From the NCBI GenBank assembly GCA_963747105.1, contig CAVVEC010000007.1, forward strand, positions 186,001 to 250,000: a stretch of DNA of 64,000 nt, in the 5' to 3' direction. Shown piece by piece: positions 5,941-15,134 of this stretch. Origin of the DNA: CAVVEC01 sp963747105 (lineage in GTDB: Bacteria; Acidobacteriota; Terriglobia; Terriglobales; Acidobacteriaceae). A model generated the notes under the pieces. It worked only from the letters and a program-made list of their open reading frames with translations, was not told the origin of the DNA and did not search any database. Position 1 is the stretch's first letter. Each line of letters opens with the position of its first letter. Made by a program: the position numbers and the translations under genes.

Positions 5941-8900
5941 ATGGCGACCCACTTGTTTTCTCGCGGCACAAGCACGGCGGATGCGCTGTCTTATCTGTGG
6001 GGCGAAAATCGCTCTGGAGATTCCGCAGATGAGCGGCCCGCCCATCGCTTGCTCCGCCTGCTCTACGCGGTTCTGGCGACGATCGCATTGTGCATCGTAC
6101 TGGTGCAATTGGCGCGCGCCGGTGGCCCGAAATACGTCGCCGGCATCAGCTATTTCAATCAAGGCACAGCCGGTACGCCGTTGACCTGGTCGCAAGGAAC
6201 GGTCAATTACTACACCGATCAGGGCGATCTCAGCGGAATCCTTCCCGGTGCCAGCGCGGACGCCTTTGTGGCCGACGCGTTCAGCCAGTGGACTTCGATC
6301 GCGACCGCGGGCTTGTCCGTCACGCACGCCGGACAACTCGCTGAAGACGTGAACGGCACCAACGTCTACCGCAACAGCAACGGCAGCATCACCATGCCCG
6401 CCGACATTATGCCAACCGCCGTGAATACGCCCGTAGGCATCGTGTACGACGAGGATGGCACAGTTACTGACGCGTTTCTAGGCCAAGGGGCCGGGGATCC
6501 CTCGGCGTGTTTCTACAACGCGGCATACGGCGGGCCCGACAATTTCGGCGCCGACGCCCATTTTCTTCATGCGCTGGTGGTTCTGAATGGAAACTGCGCC
6601 CAGAATTCGTCCCAGTTGCTGGATGTGGAATACCGGCTGGTGCGAGTGCTGGGACGAGTGCTGGGACTGGACTGGTCGCAGGCCAACCTCAATGTGCTGA
6701 CGGGCAACCCGCGGCCGACCCAGGACGACTACGCCGGTTTCACCATTATGCACGCTACCGATCCGCAGAACTGTGTTCCGATCACGCTGTGCTATCCGAA
6801 TCCTTATCAGCCCAAGATGGACGATCAGGCAGCGCTGTCGCGCTTATACCCGGCAACCAACTTCTCAGCAAACACCGCTCGTATTCGCGGAACGCTATAT
6901 TTCAGCACTGCAAACGGACAGGCTGGCCAAGGGATGCAGGGGGTGAATGTAGTCGCACGGTGGATCGATCCTGCGACTGGTCTGCCCTCCCGCGCCTATG
7001 TCGCCACTTCCGTCTCCGGTTTTCTGTTTTGTGGGAATGCAGGCACCACGGTCACCGGCTTCAACGACAGCGGCGGACTGCCGTTCAACCGCTGGGGATC
7101 GAACGATCTCACGGTCGAAGGATTCTTCGACTTGGCCGGATTGCAGATTCCGAACGGCGGAAACAGCGCGCAGTATCAATTAACGGTAGAAGCGGTCGAT
7201 CCCTTTTGGTCGGAGCCGGTAGGACCGTACGGGCCCTGGCAAGTGCGGCCCTCCGGCCTGACATCGCCAATCGTCGTGAACGTAACCTTGGGCGGCGATA
7301 TTCAGCAGGACATCGTGATGCAAGGCAGCGCGGTGCAAAAGTCGGATTGGTTTGAGCCTACAACCTACCAGTCGCCCGCGGCTTTGCCGGCCGTAGGCGA
7401 CTGGGCGGGTTCGCTCAGCCCGTACGACAATATTGATTACTTCTGGTTCTCCGGGCAGGCGAACCGAACGCTTTCCGTGATCGTGACCGCGCTGGATGAA
7501 TCCGGCGCGGCGTCGGAGAGTAAGGCTCAACCGGTGGTTGGGATGTGGGCGCTCTCCGACCAAGGGACGTATCCCGCACCGGCGAATACGCCATCGGCAT
7601 TCAACAGCCCATATTTTGGCATCACGATGCTGAACGCGCAGTTACTGGATTCGACCAACTTCCGGATCGGGATCGCGGACATTCGAGGCGATGGCCGACC
7701 GGATTACCGTTATCACGCGCGCGTGTTTTACGGCGACCACATCAATCCGGCGCGGGCCAGCGTCGCTGGCGGGACTCCATTCGCCATTCAGGGTTACGGG
7801 TTCCAGGCGAATACACAGGTCAACATCGCCAGCGTGAAGGCTCCGGCCCTGGCGGTAGCGGCAAACCAGATCGTGGCGACCGCACCCGCCATCGCCGACG
7901 GAGTCCAAGACGTTGCGCTCGTGGATCCACCCACACAGGGAGGCTCGGCTCTAAGCGGCGTCTTGACCTACGGGGCTGGACCAAACGATCTTCTGCACTT
8001 GATTGCGGGGTCGAATCCTTCCACACCAGTGGGCGGACAGGCGCCAAATCCAATCCTTGTAGAAGTTGTCGCTGCTGACGGAGTCACGCCTGTACCCGGA
8101 GCCAGCGTGTTCCTGACCTCGTCGCCGGCAGTCGCCTTCTCGGCTTGTTCGGGAGGCACTAGCTGCACGGTGCTCAGCGACCAAACCGGACAGGTGTCCA
8201 CACTCGCGACCGTGCTGACAGCGGGCACGATCACCATCACGGCGCAACTGGCGCCCGCTTCCTATACCAACCCTCAACAGGTGCAGACGACATTGTTGGG
8301 CACGGAATCTGCGCTTGACCTGGCGCTGGCCCCGCAATACAGCTGGATTGCGCAAGGCGCCACTATTAGTGTGCCGCTTACCGCACGGGTGCTCTCCAAT
8401 GGAATGCCGGTGAGCGGACGAACCGTCAACTTCTATTTGACCAAGGGCTCGGGCACGCTCAACCCTGCGACCAACAAAACCGACAGCAACGGGTACGCAA
8501 GCAGTTCCTTGCAGCTTTCGTCCCTGTCCGGAGACGTGCAAGTGGCCGTCTGCGTGGAACCCGGCGACGCACCCTGCAAGACCTTCTATGGAACCGCTGT
8601 GTCTCCTTCCACGCTGCACATTCAACCCGTAGCCGGCAACATTCAGATCGCTGCTGTCGGTCAGAATTTCCAGAATGTGGTCATGCGGGTCACCGACTCG
8701 TCAAAGACCCCGAATCCCGTGCTAGGCGTGAGCGTTATGGTTGAGTCGGTGATCGGGCGCACGGACAACAACGCGACAATCATTTCGGCAGGAGATACAA
8801 ACATCACCAGAAATCCCATGCCAATCATTCTTTCATCATCGCAGGCCTACCTGAACTCCGATGCGAACGGCTTGGTGAGCTTCCAGCCGACCACCGGCGC

Positions 8901-8994
8901 TTTTCAGGGTGCTTTGTTAGTTCTGGGCACGGCCACCGCGGGACCAGGCAACCTGCAGTTTGAGTTGCAATCGTTGTGGCCGGTGGAGAACTAG
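5941..8994 (+). CDS. large surface protein: inactive matrixin-like domain plus Ig-like domains
   Basis: 1017-residue protein. Residues about 36-60 form a single hydrophobic segment (LLYAVLATIALCIVLVQLARA), a signal anchor or signal peptide. Residues about 60-305 resemble a matrixin-type metzincin: NYYTD strand, a helix at DAFVADAFSQWTSIATAG, the region of the zinc-binding helix at 235-246 and a Met-turn-like TIMH at 268-271. The zinc motif H-E-x-G-H-x-L-G-L-x-H-S is replaced by RVLGRVLGLDWS, so all three histidines and the catalytic Glu are gone. C-terminal parts contain an IPT/TIG-like domain (about 600-680, FAIQGYGFQANTQV) and two Big1-like Ig domains (about 690-785 and 795-880: PGASVFLTSS, SGRTVNFYLTKGSGTL). 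Likely binding or adhesion rather than proteolysis. Co-transcribed with the preceding gene. Confidence 0.7.
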   Translation: MATHLFSRGTSTADALSYLWGENRSGDSADERPAHRLLRLLYAVLATIALCIVLVQLARAGGPKYVAGISYFNQGTAGTPLTWSQGTVNYYTDQGDLSGILPGASADAFVADAFSQWTSIATAGLSVTHAGQLAEDVNGTNVYRNSNGSITMPADIMPTAVNTPVGIVYDEDGTVTDAFLGQGAGDPSACFYNAAYGGPDNFGADAHFLHALVVLNGNCAQNSSQLLDVEYRLVRVLGRVLGLDWSQANLNVLTGNPRPTQDDYAGFTIMHATDPQNCVPITLCYPNPYQPKMDDQAALSRLYPATNFSANTARIRGTLYFSTANGQAGQGMQGVNVVARWIDPATGLPSRAYVATSVSGFLFCGNAGTTVTGFNDSGGLPFNRWGSNDLTVEGFFDLAGLQIPNGGNSAQYQLTVEAVDPFWSEPVGPYGPWQVRPSGLTSPIVVNVTLGGDIQQDIVMQGSAVQKSDWFEPTTYQSPAALPAVGDWAGSLSPYDNIDYFWFSGQANRTLSVIVTALDESGAASESKAQPVVGMWALSDQGTYPAPANTPSAFNSPYFGITMLNAQLLDSTNFRIGIADIRGDGRPDYRYHARVFYGDHINPARASVAGGTPFAIQGYGFQANTQVNIASVKAPALAVAANQIVATAPAIADGVQDVALVDPPTQGGSALSGVLTYGAGPNDLLHLIAGSNPSTPVGGQAPNPILVEVVAADGVTPVPGASVFLTSSPAVAFSACSGGTSCTVLSDQTGQVSTLATVLTAGTITITAQLAPASYTNPQQVQTTLLGTESALDLALAPQYSWIAQGATISVPLTARVLSNGMPVSGRTVNFYLTKGSGTLNPATNKTDSNGYASSSLQLSSLSGDVQVAVCVEPGDAPCKTFYGTAVSPSTLHIQPVAGNIQIAAVGQNFQNVVMRVTDSSKTPNPVLGVSVMVESVIGRTDNNATIISAGDTNITRNPMPIILSSSQAYLNSDANGLVSFQPTTGAFQGALLVLGTATAGPGNLQFELQSLWPVEN

Positions 8995-9026
8995 AAAGGA
9001 GGCGGCGAAAGAACGTTCATTAACTC

Positions 9027-9130
9027 GGCGTCATCCTGAATCGGATTCACGCGTGTGAGTAATCTTCCGCACGATCGAAAACGCTCACCGCGCAAGATCC
9101 TTCGCGGCCAAGGCCACTCAGGATGACGCC
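9027..9130. repeat. MITE-like element with 13-bp terminal inverted repeats
   Basis: Exact termini GGCGTCATCCTGA (9027-9039) and TCAGGATGACGCC (9118-9130) enclose 104 bp containing AAGATCCTTCGCGG. Non-coding. Same sequence family as elements at 57887-58104 and 59983-60074 and remnants at 9183-9220, 11671-11746 and 13011-13060. Confidence 0.75.
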
Positions 9131-9182
9131 TCGGATACTGGACGTTACGAGGGACGGCATTCCTCGACAAAACCCAGCACGG

Positions 9183-9220
9183 CGTCATCCTGAACCGGCT
9201 TCAGCCGGTGAAGGATCTCG
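9183..9220. repeat. GTCATCCTGA-type repeat remnant
   Basis: CGTCATCCTGAACCGGCTTC then AGCCGGTGAAGGATCT: contains the small hairpin CCGGCTTCAGCCGG. One half of the element type described at 9027-9130. Confidence 0.6.
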
Positions 9221-9265
9221 CGCGCAGAACGAAAACCGCATTGGCTAAAACACTTCCCCGAGCCA

Positions 9266-11449
9266 TTATTTCTTCACCCACTGATCCACCCAGGCATTCA
9301 CCGTCTTGTACCAGAGCCGGCTGTTCTGCGGTTTGAGCACCCAGTGGCCTTCGTCTGGGAAATACAGCATCTCTGACGGTACCCCCAGCCGTTGCAGCGT
9401 GGTGAAGAGCTGAAATGCCTCCGACACATCCAGCCGGTAGTCGAGCTGGCCGTGAACCACCAGCGTTGGCGTCTTGAAGTTGGTCGCTGACAGGTGGGGC
9501 GACCATTTGCGATAGAGCTCTCGATTGCTATACAGCGGGCCTTTGAACTCCCACTCGTTGAACCAAAGTTCTTCGGTCGTGCCCCAGGCCGACTCAGTAT
9601 TGAAGGTGCCGTCGTGCGACACGATGCACTTGAACCGATTGGTATGCCCGAGAATCCAGTTCGCCATATAGCCGCCATAGCTCGCGCCCAGCGCGCACTC
9701 GCGGTCTTTGTCTACGAACGAATAGGTCCGCTCCGCATAATCCAAGCCCTTCATCAGGTCTTCAAACGGAGCGCCACCCCAATCACCGTTGATCGAGTCA
9801 ACGAACTTCTGTCCGTATCCCGGCGAGCCGTGGAAATTGATCATGATAACAACGTATCCGCTGGCCGCGAAAAGCTCTGCGTTCCAGCGGTAAGTCCATT
9901 CGTCCCCCATTGGAACCTCGGGTCCGCCGTGAAGGATGAACTTCACCGGGTACTTTTTGTGGGGATCGAAGTTCGGCGGCTTGACCAGGAATCCTTGCAC
10001 CATCGCATCCGCAGCCCCGGTGAACCAGAAGGGCTCAAGCGGAGACATGGCGACTGAGGCGAGAACGCGGTCGTTGAGATGGGTAAGCTGGGAAGCTTCT
10101 TCAAAGTTCGTACCTTTACACCCACCAGGCTTGATTTTCCCAGTTGCATCTGTGCAGACCTCCTGAGTTTCGAACGCAGAGGGCGCTTCCGCTCCCGGCG
10201 CAGCCAGCGATGCACGGAAAATTTCCTTGGGCGTTTTAATGGACATGCGAGTGAACAGGAGAGTTTTGCCGTCAGCAGTGACGGCGAGGTCATCGTTGAA
10301 CCCTCCGATCAGTGGCGTGGCGTTCGCCTTGGCGCCGTGGACGTGGATTTCCGTTCCTTTTTCTCCTTCTACGAGTTCGCTCTTGACTTCCAGGGAGTAA
10401 ATCGGAGATTCGCCCTCATGCTCGGACGCAAAGTAGATCTTGGAAGAGTCGGGAGCCCATGTGAACGTCCCTACCCACTGGTCAAACTGCTCAGTCAGGC
10501 TTCTTCTTTGTCCAGAACGCCGGTTGTACACCATCAAGCGGAAGCGATCGCTCTCATTGCCGGGACGAACCTGCGCCCGATAGGCGATGTATTTTCCATC
10601 CGGCGAATACAGCGGCGAAGAATCGCTCGCCGGATTATCAGTGATTTTCTTCGCCGGCCCGCCATTCACCGCCACGACAAACAGGTCATTGTTGGTGCTG
10701 AGAGCTTCAACTTTATCGTGATTTGAGGTGTAGCAAACTTCCTGGCCATCGGGCGAGAAGGCGTAGTCGTCCTGGCCGCCGAGGCTGAATGGCGGAACAT
10801 CATAGTCGCCGGGAGTGAGATCGCGGCTGGCCCCGCCCTCGGCCGGAATCACCAGCAGGTGGTCGCGCTTGCCTCTTTTGTAGGCATTCCAGTGGCGATA
10901 AAGCAGGTGAGTGAAGACCAGAGCCTTGACCTGCGACCTCTCCGCTTCTTCCAGCTTTTTCGCGTTGCAAGCTTCGTCGGGACATTCCGGAAAAACATTG
11001 GAAACGAACAGAATGTACTTGCCATCCGGTGACCAGAGCGGGCCGCTGGCCTCAGTAGCGATGGAGGTTAGCTTATGGGTGCCGGTGACCGTACCCTTTG
11101 CGGGGTCAACATCCGCGACCCAGATCTGGGATCCGCCTTCCTTGGTTGACACAAACAAGAAGCGCTTGCCTTCCGGCGCCCAGCGCGGGCGGTCCGCGTC
11201 CTGGGTGGAAATGATCTCTCTCGCGTCGCCGCCAGCCGTCGGCACTATCCAAACATGCGGCGTCTTGGTGTTGGCTTCGAGGTTGACGTCAACCGCGCTG
11301 AACAAAACCCACTTGCCATCCGGTGACACGATGGGCTCGCTGATGCGTTTGAGGGCCATCATTTCTTCGAATGTAAAAGGATGCTTGGCTTGGGCGAAGA
11401 GGGGAACAGCCAGGGACACAGCAATCGTCAAAATAATGAGACGGCGCAT
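9266..11449 (-). CDS. S9 family prolyl oligopeptidase-type peptidase, exported
   Basis: 727-residue serine peptidase of MEROPS family S9 (acylaminoacyl-peptidase/DPP-like subgroup). A signal peptide (IILTIAVSLAVPLFAQA) directs it to the periplasm or outside. Residues about 35-400 make a beta-propeller with repeated SPDGK motifs; the C-terminal alpha/beta hydrolase domain holds the triad Ser590 in GASYGGYM, Asp670 in HGQLDYR and His702 in DEGHWVL. The HGGPEVP oxyanion-type motif precedes the nucleophile. Length and order fit the family. Such enzymes trim oligopeptides; Acidobacteriota carry many. No operon partner: repeats flank it on both sides. Confidence 0.93.
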   Translation of the reverse strand: MRRLIILTIAVSLAVPLFAQAKHPFTFEEMMALKRISEPIVSPDGKWVLFSAVDVNLEANTKTPHVWIVPTAGGDAREIISTQDADRPRWAPEGKRFLFVSTKEGGSQIWVADVDPAKGTVTGTHKLTSIATEASGPLWSPDGKYILFVSNVFPECPDEACNAKKLEEAERSQVKALVFTHLLYRHWNAYKRGKRDHLLVIPAEGGASRDLTPGDYDVPPFSLGGQDDYAFSPDGQEVCYTSNHDKVEALSTNNDLFVVAVNGGPAKKITDNPASDSSPLYSPDGKYIAYRAQVRPGNESDRFRLMVYNRRSGQRRSLTEQFDQWVGTFTWAPDSSKIYFASEHEGESPIYSLEVKSELVEGEKGTEIHVHGAKANATPLIGGFNDDLAVTADGKTLLFTRMSIKTPKEIFRASLAAPGAEAPSAFETQEVCTDATGKIKPGGCKGTNFEEASQLTHLNDRVLASVAMSPLEPFWFTGAADAMVQGFLVKPPNFDPHKKYPVKFILHGGPEVPMGDEWTYRWNAELFAASGYVVIMINFHGSPGYGQKFVDSINGDWGGAPFEDLMKGLDYAERTYSFVDKDRECALGASYGGYMANWILGHTNRFKCIVSHDGTFNTESAWGTTEELWFNEWEFKGPLYSNRELYRKWSPHLSATNFKTPTLVVHGQLDYRLDVSEAFQLFTTLQRLGVPSEMLYFPDEGHWVLKPQNSRLWYKTVNAWVDQWVKK

Positions 11450-11757
11450 GGTTCTCCTCCGGGGAACGGGTAAGTGTAAATCAAACTGAACTCCCCTGCT
11501 GAGTCTATAGAAACCATGTTATCCGGAGCGGAGTCGCCGTGCGCGAAGCGTGCGGCAACGCAGTCGAAGCACCCCGAGTTTGCCAGTGCTGGCATGCTAC
11601 TTCGGGGAGTTTTCCCGAACATCCCGGACATGGTGAGAATTCCCTGAAACTCCGTTCCTGAGAGCTGGAGTCGCAGAGATCCTTCGACTTCGCCGGCTCA
11701 TTCGCTGCGCGAATGAACCGGGCTTCGCTCAGGATGACAACGCGCCAAAGGGCAGTA
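11450..11757. other. gene-free interval with repeat remnant
   Basis: No coding sequence seen. The 3' part (about 11671-11746) carries GCAGAGATCCTTCGACTTCG and GGGCTTCGCTCAGGATGACA, i.e. a rearranged GTCATCCTGA-type element with an internal CATTCGCTGCGCGAATG hairpin. Confidence 0.6.
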
Positions 11758-13002
11758 TCAGCGCGCAGCCGCCCGCTCCACACATTCCAGAATCTCGGCT
11801 TCGCTGAGCGTGTGGTCAGATGCTTTGGCCTGCTTGTAGATGCTTTCCACGACGTCGTCGGAGGCGGGAATCCCGCGCCGCTCCAGCCAGAATAGGATGT
11901 TCGACTTGCCACTCATCGGTCCGACGTCGATCACCTGCTCCAGGCCGAACACATGCGAGGGCACGCCGGAGTAGACGGTGTTCGCCAACTCGATGTCATT
12001 CTTCTTGAATGCCTTGATAACGGCGGCCGCATGCACGCCAGTAGCGGTGCGGAAAGCATCTTCGCCTACTACCGGATAATTGGCCGGAATCGGCACTCCC
12101 GTGGCCCGTGACACCGCCTGGCAATAATCCTTCAATTTGGTGAGATCCTGCTCGGCCCACGGCGCAATGTCCATCAGCTTCAGGTTCACCAGCATCTGAT
12201 CCATCTGCGTGTTGCCGACTCGCTCTCCGATCCCTAACGCAGTGGCATGCACGCACTCGGCGCCTGCCACCAGCGCCGCCATGGAATTGGCGATAGCCAG
12301 ACCACGGTCACAATGCCCGTGCCAGTCCACGCGAACTTTCGCGCCTGAAGGTTTCACGACCTCTTCCATGACGAACCGTACCAGGGCGAATGTTCCCATC
12401 GGCGTGGCGTGCCCGGCGGTGTCGCAGATGACAATGGAGCGGGCACCGCCCTGGATCGCGGCCGAGTAGAGCCTCTTCACCATCTCGGGATCGCAGCGTG
12501 TGGTGTCTTCGGTCACATACATCACGTCGAGCCCCAGCGACACCCCGTACTTCACCGCACTCTCGGTTGTCTGTAGCAGGAAGTCGTCAGTCCAGCCTTC
12601 GGTATAGCGGCGGATGGGGCTGGAGCCCAGGAACATCGCAACCTCGATGTTCAATCCGGTGCGCTGCACAATCTCGGCGATGGGCCGGATGTCGTTCTGG
12701 TGAGTGCGGGCCGCGCAGTTGGCCCGAATCTTCATTTTGTGGTGCACGATCTCGCGGGCGAGCGCCTCGGTATGCTCCACCGCGCGTGGGCCTGCTCCCG
12801 GCAAACCCAGGTCGAGCGAGTTAATGCCCAAAGCCTCCATCAGATGAAGTATGGGGAGCTTTTCATCAATCGAGGGATCGCGCACCGAAGGGGACTGCAG
12901 ACCGTCGCGCAGAGTTTCATCGTTGAGCAGAACCTGGCCCAACGGCCGTAGCGATGCGGGATGAATACGGTTCCAGTCGTAGATGAGCTCTGAAGATTTC
13001 AT
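11758..13002 (-). CDS. LeuA-like DRE-TIM metallolyase (isopropylmalate/citramalate synthase family)
   Basis: 414-residue enzyme of the alpha-isopropylmalate synthase/homocitrate synthase/citramalate synthase superfamily, which condenses an acyl-CoA with a 2-oxo acid. Visible motifs: LNDETLRDGLQSP (catalytic Arg and metal-binding Asp) near residue 27, WHGHCDRGLA with the metal-binding HxH at about 242-250, and GIGERVGNTQ. It stops after the catalytic and linker domains and lacks the C-terminal LeuA allosteric domain, so leucine feedback control is not expected. Exact substrate cannot be told from sequence alone; a role in branched-chain amino-acid or citramalate-derived synthesis is plausible. 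Single gene. Confidence 0.8.
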   Translation of the reverse strand: MKSSELIYDWNRIHPASLRPLGQVLLNDETLRDGLQSPSVRDPSIDEKLPILHLMEALGINSLDLGLPGAGPRAVEHTEALAREIVHHKMKIRANCAARTHQNDIRPIAEIVQRTGLNIEVAMFLGSSPIRRYTEGWTDDFLLQTTESAVKYGVSLGLDVMYVTEDTTRCDPEMVKRLYSAAIQGGARSIVICDTAGHATPMGTFALVRFVMEEVVKPSGAKVRVDWHGHCDRGLAIANSMAALVAGAECVHATALGIGERVGNTQMDQMLVNLKLMDIAPWAEQDLTKLKDYCQAVSRATGVPIPANYPVVGEDAFRTATGVHAAAVIKAFKKNDIELANTVYSGVPSHVFGLEQVIDVGPMSGKSNILFWLERRGIPASDDVVESIYKQAKASDHTLSEAEILECVERAAAR

Positions 13003-13010
13003 GCAGAATT

Positions 13011-13060
13011 GTCATCCTGAAGCCGCCGCTTTTGCGGCTGAAGGATCTGGGCGAGTCACG
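13011..13060. repeat. GTCATCCTGA-type repeat remnant
   Basis: TTGTCATCCTGAAGCCGCCG then CTTTTGCGGCTGAAGGATCT, containing the hairpin AGCCGC/GCGGCT. Lies just upstream of the LeuA-like gene. Confidence 0.6.
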
Positions 13061-13141
13061 GCGCGCAATCGCGCACCCAGCGCGATTGCAATAACGCGCT
13101 AGACGAGCATCCTTATTCCCCTCCCCACATTCTTCGTAGCC

Positions 13142-13477
13142 CTATTTCTCTTTCGGCGGTACCGTCAGCCCGAAAACCGAAGTCTGTCCCTGCCCGGCCA
13201 CATTCAAGCCCCGCGACTCTTCGGCATTCGGCAAATACAGTGTTTTGCAATGCTCGCAGCGATAGACTTCCGCATCTGGCCCCCAGGCTTTTTCCACATC
13301 GCCGCACGCCTGCTCCAAAACGTCGGTCATGTAAAACCAGCGTTTGAGATGGCCGCCGCAGAACTTGCCCTTGGCGTCCTTCTCGTTGCAGGCCCGCTGC
13401 CCCAACCTCTTGATTTTTACTTTGTGATGAGGAAGTTGCGCAGGAGTCTGTGTTCCAGAGGCTACAGTTGTGGCCAA
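13142..13477 (-). CDS. small conserved-type protein with two Cys pairs
   Basis: 111-residue soluble protein with no signal peptide. Cysteines occur as C-N8-C-G-G-H in the first half (ACNEKDAKGKFCGGH) and as C-E-H-C (YRCEHCKTLY) in the second, the arrangement of a treble-clef or zinc-ribbon-like fold. The stretch WFYMTDVLEQACGDVEKAWG between them is helical. I do not recognise a named family; metal binding is an inference from the cysteine spacing. It stands alone between the LeuA-like gene and a divergently oriented secreted protein. Confidence 0.65.
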   Translation of the reverse strand: MATTVASGTQTPAQLPHHKVKIKRLGQRACNEKDAKGKFCGGHLKRWFYMTDVLEQACGDVEKAWGPDAEVYRCEHCKTLYLPNAEESRGLNVAGQGQTSVFGLTVPPKEK

Positions 13478-13684
13478 ACGATCTACCCTCGTCAGAGCGG
13501 ACGGATTGCCGCCGGATTCGGCTGAACTCTCATTCTAACCGAAGGGTTTTGCGGGATGCCAGAGCTGGAGAGAAGCGTGGCAGTTTCCGACTCTGCCCCC
13601 GCCGGTGATCGGGTCGGGTGGTCGCATTGTGAGCGTAATCGCGATTTAACATCAATTACCAACTCAGGGCGATAATACATTGTG

Positions 13685-14821
13685 ATGAGCCATTCACTTC
13701 GCGATGTCAAACGGCAAAGGTGGCTATGGGCAGTGCTTTCTGTAGTCGCGTTTCTCGTGGCCTCCGCTTTTGGTCAAAGCCCTCCGATCAGGCATTGGGA
13801 ACTGAGCCTAGCCGCAACGGACGCTGACCTTTCGCCAGATGACCGTCTCCTCGCAGTCACGCTGGAGACCCCGGGCGCTCCCAAGAACGGCCACACTCAG
13901 ACTATTGAGTCTGCTCAGGTCTGGGACTATCGGGAAAACCGCAAGATCAGCAGCGCGGAATTGGCAACTTATCCCGAGATCGCGCCTACGCCAAATCGTG
14001 TTCGCTTTACAGCAGATGGTGCCTTGCTAGTGGCCTCCGAGCCAACACGGTTGCATGTACTTGACCCATCAAGCTTGAAATCGCTACGCCTCATTGAGCC
14101 GGAGTTAGGCCCGAATTTTCGCATCTTCCACATCGAAACGGCCCCAATCGGCCACGTTGCGATTCTTGGCGCAAACTGGTACGTGACCGGAATCTTATTC
14201 GCTTACGATCTGGATACCGGCAAACTGCTCTTCAAATGGGAGTCGCAGTACGGGGTAAGCTCGATTACCTGGAATCAGGACGGGACACAATTTGCAGCCG
14301 CAACGCCCATGCTCTGCACGCGTGTTCACGATACCGTACAGGTGTTCGGTACAAATCCGTGGTCGCACTTGCGCACGATGAGGGCGAGAAACCCCACATC
14401 TCTCGCGTTCTCACGGGACCGCCTGTTTTTGGTCGAGTCTGGATTCTGCAAGGGTTCGCTGTTCGACCGTCATTTGGGTTTAGAGTCATTCGATGCACGC
14501 GCCTGGCATCGACAAGAAACAGTGTTCTTGCGAGACCGGGATATCCACGACTCGGTTTCGTTCGCAAACGGCAGACTTGTCGCGGACACGGGAGAGCTGA
14601 AAACCAGGCACGATTGGCTGGATGCCACGACCTGGGGCGACTCCGTCGATATGCAGTTCACGCTTTGGGTGGGTGAACCTCCATCTGTTGAGTTCACATC
14701 GCGATCATGGTCGGTTCCGTCTAACCCACCGCCAGCTATGTCGGTATTGCGGTTGAGCAGGACGGGAAAGACGACAGTCCTCATCTATCACCAAAATCCT
14801 CAAGTCTTTGAGATACCGTAG
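13685..14821 (+). CDS. secreted WD40-like beta-propeller protein, function unknown
   Basis: Predicted 378 residues from ATG 13685 (a GTG lies one codon earlier). N-terminal basic segment then hydrophobic core WLWAVLSVVAFLVASAFGQ, a signal peptide. The rest consists of propeller-like strand units: LSPDDRLLAVTLETPG, SAQVWDYRENRKI, VRFTADGALLVAS, LHVLDPSSLKSL, FAYDLDTGKLLFKWESQ, ITWNQDGTQFAAA, SLAFSRDRLFLVESG. WD dipeptides are degenerate. Resembles the exported propeller proteins common in Acidobacteriota; ligand unknown. No visible operon. Confidence 0.7.
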   Translation: MSHSLRDVKRQRWLWAVLSVVAFLVASAFGQSPPIRHWELSLAATDADLSPDDRLLAVTLETPGAPKNGHTQTIESAQVWDYRENRKISSAELATYPEIAPTPNRVRFTADGALLVASEPTRLHVLDPSSLKSLRLIEPELGPNFRIFHIETAPIGHVAILGANWYVTGILFAYDLDTGKLLFKWESQYGVSSITWNQDGTQFAAATPMLCTRVHDTVQVFGTNPWSHLRTMRARNPTSLAFSRDRLFLVESGFCKGSLFDRHLGLESFDARAWHRQETVFLRDRDIHDSVSFANGRLVADTGELKTRHDWLDATTWGDSVDMQFTLWVGEPPSVEFTSRSWSVPSNPPPAMSVLRLSRTGKTTVLIYHQNPQVFEIP

Positions 14822-15134
14822 CCGTGCTTCTGACCCTTGGCGGTTGCTAACAGCCCATTGCGCTCGTTGTTGTGGTTGGAGAAAGGCAAAAGAAAACCGG
14901 GATGTCTTAAGAGTTAGACGACGCCAACCTCGTCGTTCCGATTGGCGGCTGGATTTTCACCAGCATTTGATCCCGGCACAACACGATCCTATCTTAGGTT
15001 TCTCAAAGCGACAATTTGGACAGTCAATTGGCGCAACCAGGCCATTACACGTTTTGACCGCTGGTCAATGAGCGATATGGCGATTTTTCGCTCGTTGAGC
15101 GGTCGCTGTTGGGGGACGTGTTCTGCCGGATGGG
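14822..15134. other. gene-free interval
   Basis: Convergent intergenic space between the propeller gene and the minus-strand secreted protein. I see no coding sequence, T-tailed hairpin or repeat of the families described here. Confidence 0.5.

Noticed and set aside
5941..8994. Active matrixin protease
   Set aside because: The helix equivalent to HExxHxxGxxH has no histidine or glutamate, so zinc-dependent catalysis is not supported.
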